Assembly: GCF_900113185.1 (NCBI RefSeq)
Contig: NZ_FOZD01000001.1
Location: 1,860,001 to 1,924,000 of the forward strand
DNA: 64,000 nucleotides
Direction: 5' to 3'
Origin: Agromyces sp. CF514
Lineage (GTDB): Bacteria > Actinomycetota > Actinomycetes > Actinomycetales > Microbacteriaceae
Shown: positions 62,984 through 64,000 of the stretch, one piece after another
Layout: each line of letters begins with the position of its first letter
Position numbering within the stretch: the first letter of the stretch is position 1
Translations under genes and position numbers: made by a program
The notes under the pieces: generated by a model
What the model saw: the letters and a program-made list of their open reading frames with translations, nothing else
Databases searched by the model: none
Told to the model about the DNA's origin: nothing

Positions 62984-64000
62984 TCAGGCTCGGCGGATCG
63001 CCTTGAGCGACTTCGAGACGAGCACCATGACCGGCACGAGCGTGCGGTACTCGGTGCCAGTGCGGGGCAGCGCGATCAGGCCCGTGGCGCGGGAGACCGT
63101 GACCGGTTCGACGAAGCGCAGGAGGCCCTCATGGCCGTTGCGGCGGCCGACGCCCGACTGCTTGACCCCGCCCATGGGGGCGGCGACGGCCGAGAACGAT
63201 CCGCGGTAGCCCTCGTTGATGTTGACGCTGCCGGCGTCGAGGGCGTCGGCGACGCGTGAGGCGTGCCGCAGCGAGCCCGAGAAGATCGACGCGTTCAGGC
63301 CGTACTGGCTCTGGTTCGCCGCCACGATGGCCTCGGCGTCGCCGTCGACGAGGTAGAGCGACGCGATTGCGCCGAACGTCTCGTCGGCGTAGACGCTCAT
63401 GTCGGGGGTCACGCCGGTGAGCACGGTCGGCTCGAAGAACCACGGGCCGAGATCGGGGCGCGCCTTGCCGCCGACCAGCACGGTCGCGCCCTTGGCGAGC
63501 GCGTCGTCGAGGTTGGACTGCACGCGCGCGAGCTGCGCCGCACTCGTGAGCGAGCCGAAGTCGGGCCCGAACTCGAGGTCGGATCCGAGCGCGGCGCCCT
63601 GCAGGCGCTTCACGAGCTCGCGCTGGAACGCGCCGGCGACCTTGCGGTCGACGTAGAGGCGCTCGACCGAGACGCAGAGCTGGCCCATCGCGGAGAAGGC
63701 GGCGTGCGCCGCACCGCGGGCGGCATCGATCGGCTCCGCGTCGTCGAGCACGAGCAGCGCGTTCTTGCCGCCCAGTTCGAGCGAGGCGCCCACGAGCCGG
63801 CGACCGGCCTTCTCGGCGACCTTGCGACCGGTGGCCGTCGAGCCGGTGAAGCAGATGTAGTCGGCGACATCCGTCACCGCTTCGCCCACCTCTGCCGCCG
63901 GGCCGGTGACGACGGCCCAGAGCGCCTCGGGAACACCGGCGTCGATGAAGGCCCGACGCAGCGCGAGGATCGACAGGGCACCCTGGTCGTCGGCCTTCTG
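62984..64000 (-). CDS. aldehyde dehydrogenase (succinate-semialdehyde type), N-terminus missing
   Basis: The last 338 residues of a gene cut by the right window edge are visible. It has ICFTGSTATGRKVAEKAG (NAD(P) contact), LELGGKNALLVLDDA with the catalytic Glu, SAMGQLCVSVERLYV with the nucleophile Cys, and DETFGAIASLYLVDGD; PMGGVKQSGVGRRNGHEGLL is the family's C-terminal signature. The LCVSVERLYV form resembles the GabD2/succinate-semialdehyde dehydrogenase group. About 150-180 N-terminal residues lie outside. Confidence 0.9.
   Translation of the reverse strand, partial: QKADDQGALSILALRRAFIDAGVPEALWAVVTGPAAEVGEAVTDVADYICFTGSTATGRKVAEKAGRRLVGASLELGGKNALLVLDDAEPIDAARGAAHAAFSAMGQLCVSVERLYVDRKVAGAFQRELVKRLQGAALGSDLEFGPDFGSLTSAAQLARVQSNLDDALAKGATVLVGGKARPDLGPWFFEPTVLTGVTPDMSVYADETFGAIASLYLVDGDAEAIVAANQSQYGLNASIFSGSLRHASRVADALDAGSVNINEGYRGSFSAVAAPMGGVKQSGVGRRNGHEGLLRFVEPVTVSRATGLIALPRTGTEYRTLVPVMVLVSKSLKAIRRA

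Overview
The window is chromosomal DNA from a high-GC actinobacterium, most probably a member of the Microbacteriaceae (an Agromyces- or Leifsonia-like genus). The evidence is the very strong GC preference at third codon positions, many GTG starts, typical actinobacterial genes (small DUF3117 protein, seven-iron ferredoxin next to dapC, NrtR-type NAD regulator, NIPSNAP, ABC-F, fused peptide-transporter ATPase) and the dispersed word GGATGCCGC. The genus is inference. No transposase, integrase, phage gene, CRISPR array, rRNA or convincing tRNA was seen; this looks like core chromosome.

Layout. 1-11.2 kb: mostly single housekeeping or accessory genes (PIN protein, patatin, small LysR-like HTH protein, ECF sigma factor with a membrane partner, PlsC-like acyltransferase, NIPSNAP, acetyltransferase, hydrolase-LuxR fusion, methyltransferase, ABC-F ATPase, RBBP9-type hydrolase, flavin-type oxidoreductase). 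11.2-20.7 kb: two divergent Fpg/Nei-family DNA glycosylases, small conserved genes, a kinase-like phosphotransferase, and a fused anthranilate-synthase-type enzyme preceded by a Trp-codon leader peptide and attenuator, then an HemK-related methyltransferase and a phosphoribosyltransferase. 20.9-24.4 kb: a von Willebrand A membrane protein converging on an MFS exporter.

24.5-30.6 kb (minus strand): a tightly overlapping NAD unit, nrtR-nadA-nadB-nadC-cysteine desulfurase-small acidic protein, with candidate operators upstream. 30.9-40.0 kb: an M20 amidohydrolase, then a tandem glycine riboswitch ahead of glyA-sdaA-gcvT-gcvH-gcvP. Together these can turn glycine into serine and pyruvate, releasing CO2 and ammonia. 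41.5-47.0 kb: a complete oligopeptide/dipeptide ABC importer. 47.2-55.0 kb: typA, an M23 peptidase, an enoyl-CoA hydratase, a lipoprotein, ferredoxin, dapC and citrate synthase. 55.2-64.0 kb: a penicillin-acylase-type Ntn hydrolase, divergent dapD and dapE, a GT-C mannosyltransferase-like protein, DUF3117, an O-methyltransferase, tatB and the C-terminal part of an aldehyde dehydrogenase cut by the window edge.

Three themes recur. First, many starts lie 6-7 bases after a TANNNT-like box, which implies leaderless mRNAs. Second, intergenic hairpins are long and perfect, and several are built from inverted copies of GGATGCCGC, a word seen about 40 times in the window, a pattern similar to DNA uptake sequences. 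Third, the biosynthetic operons carry RNA- or repressor-based control: Trp attenuation, glycine riboswitch and NrtR.
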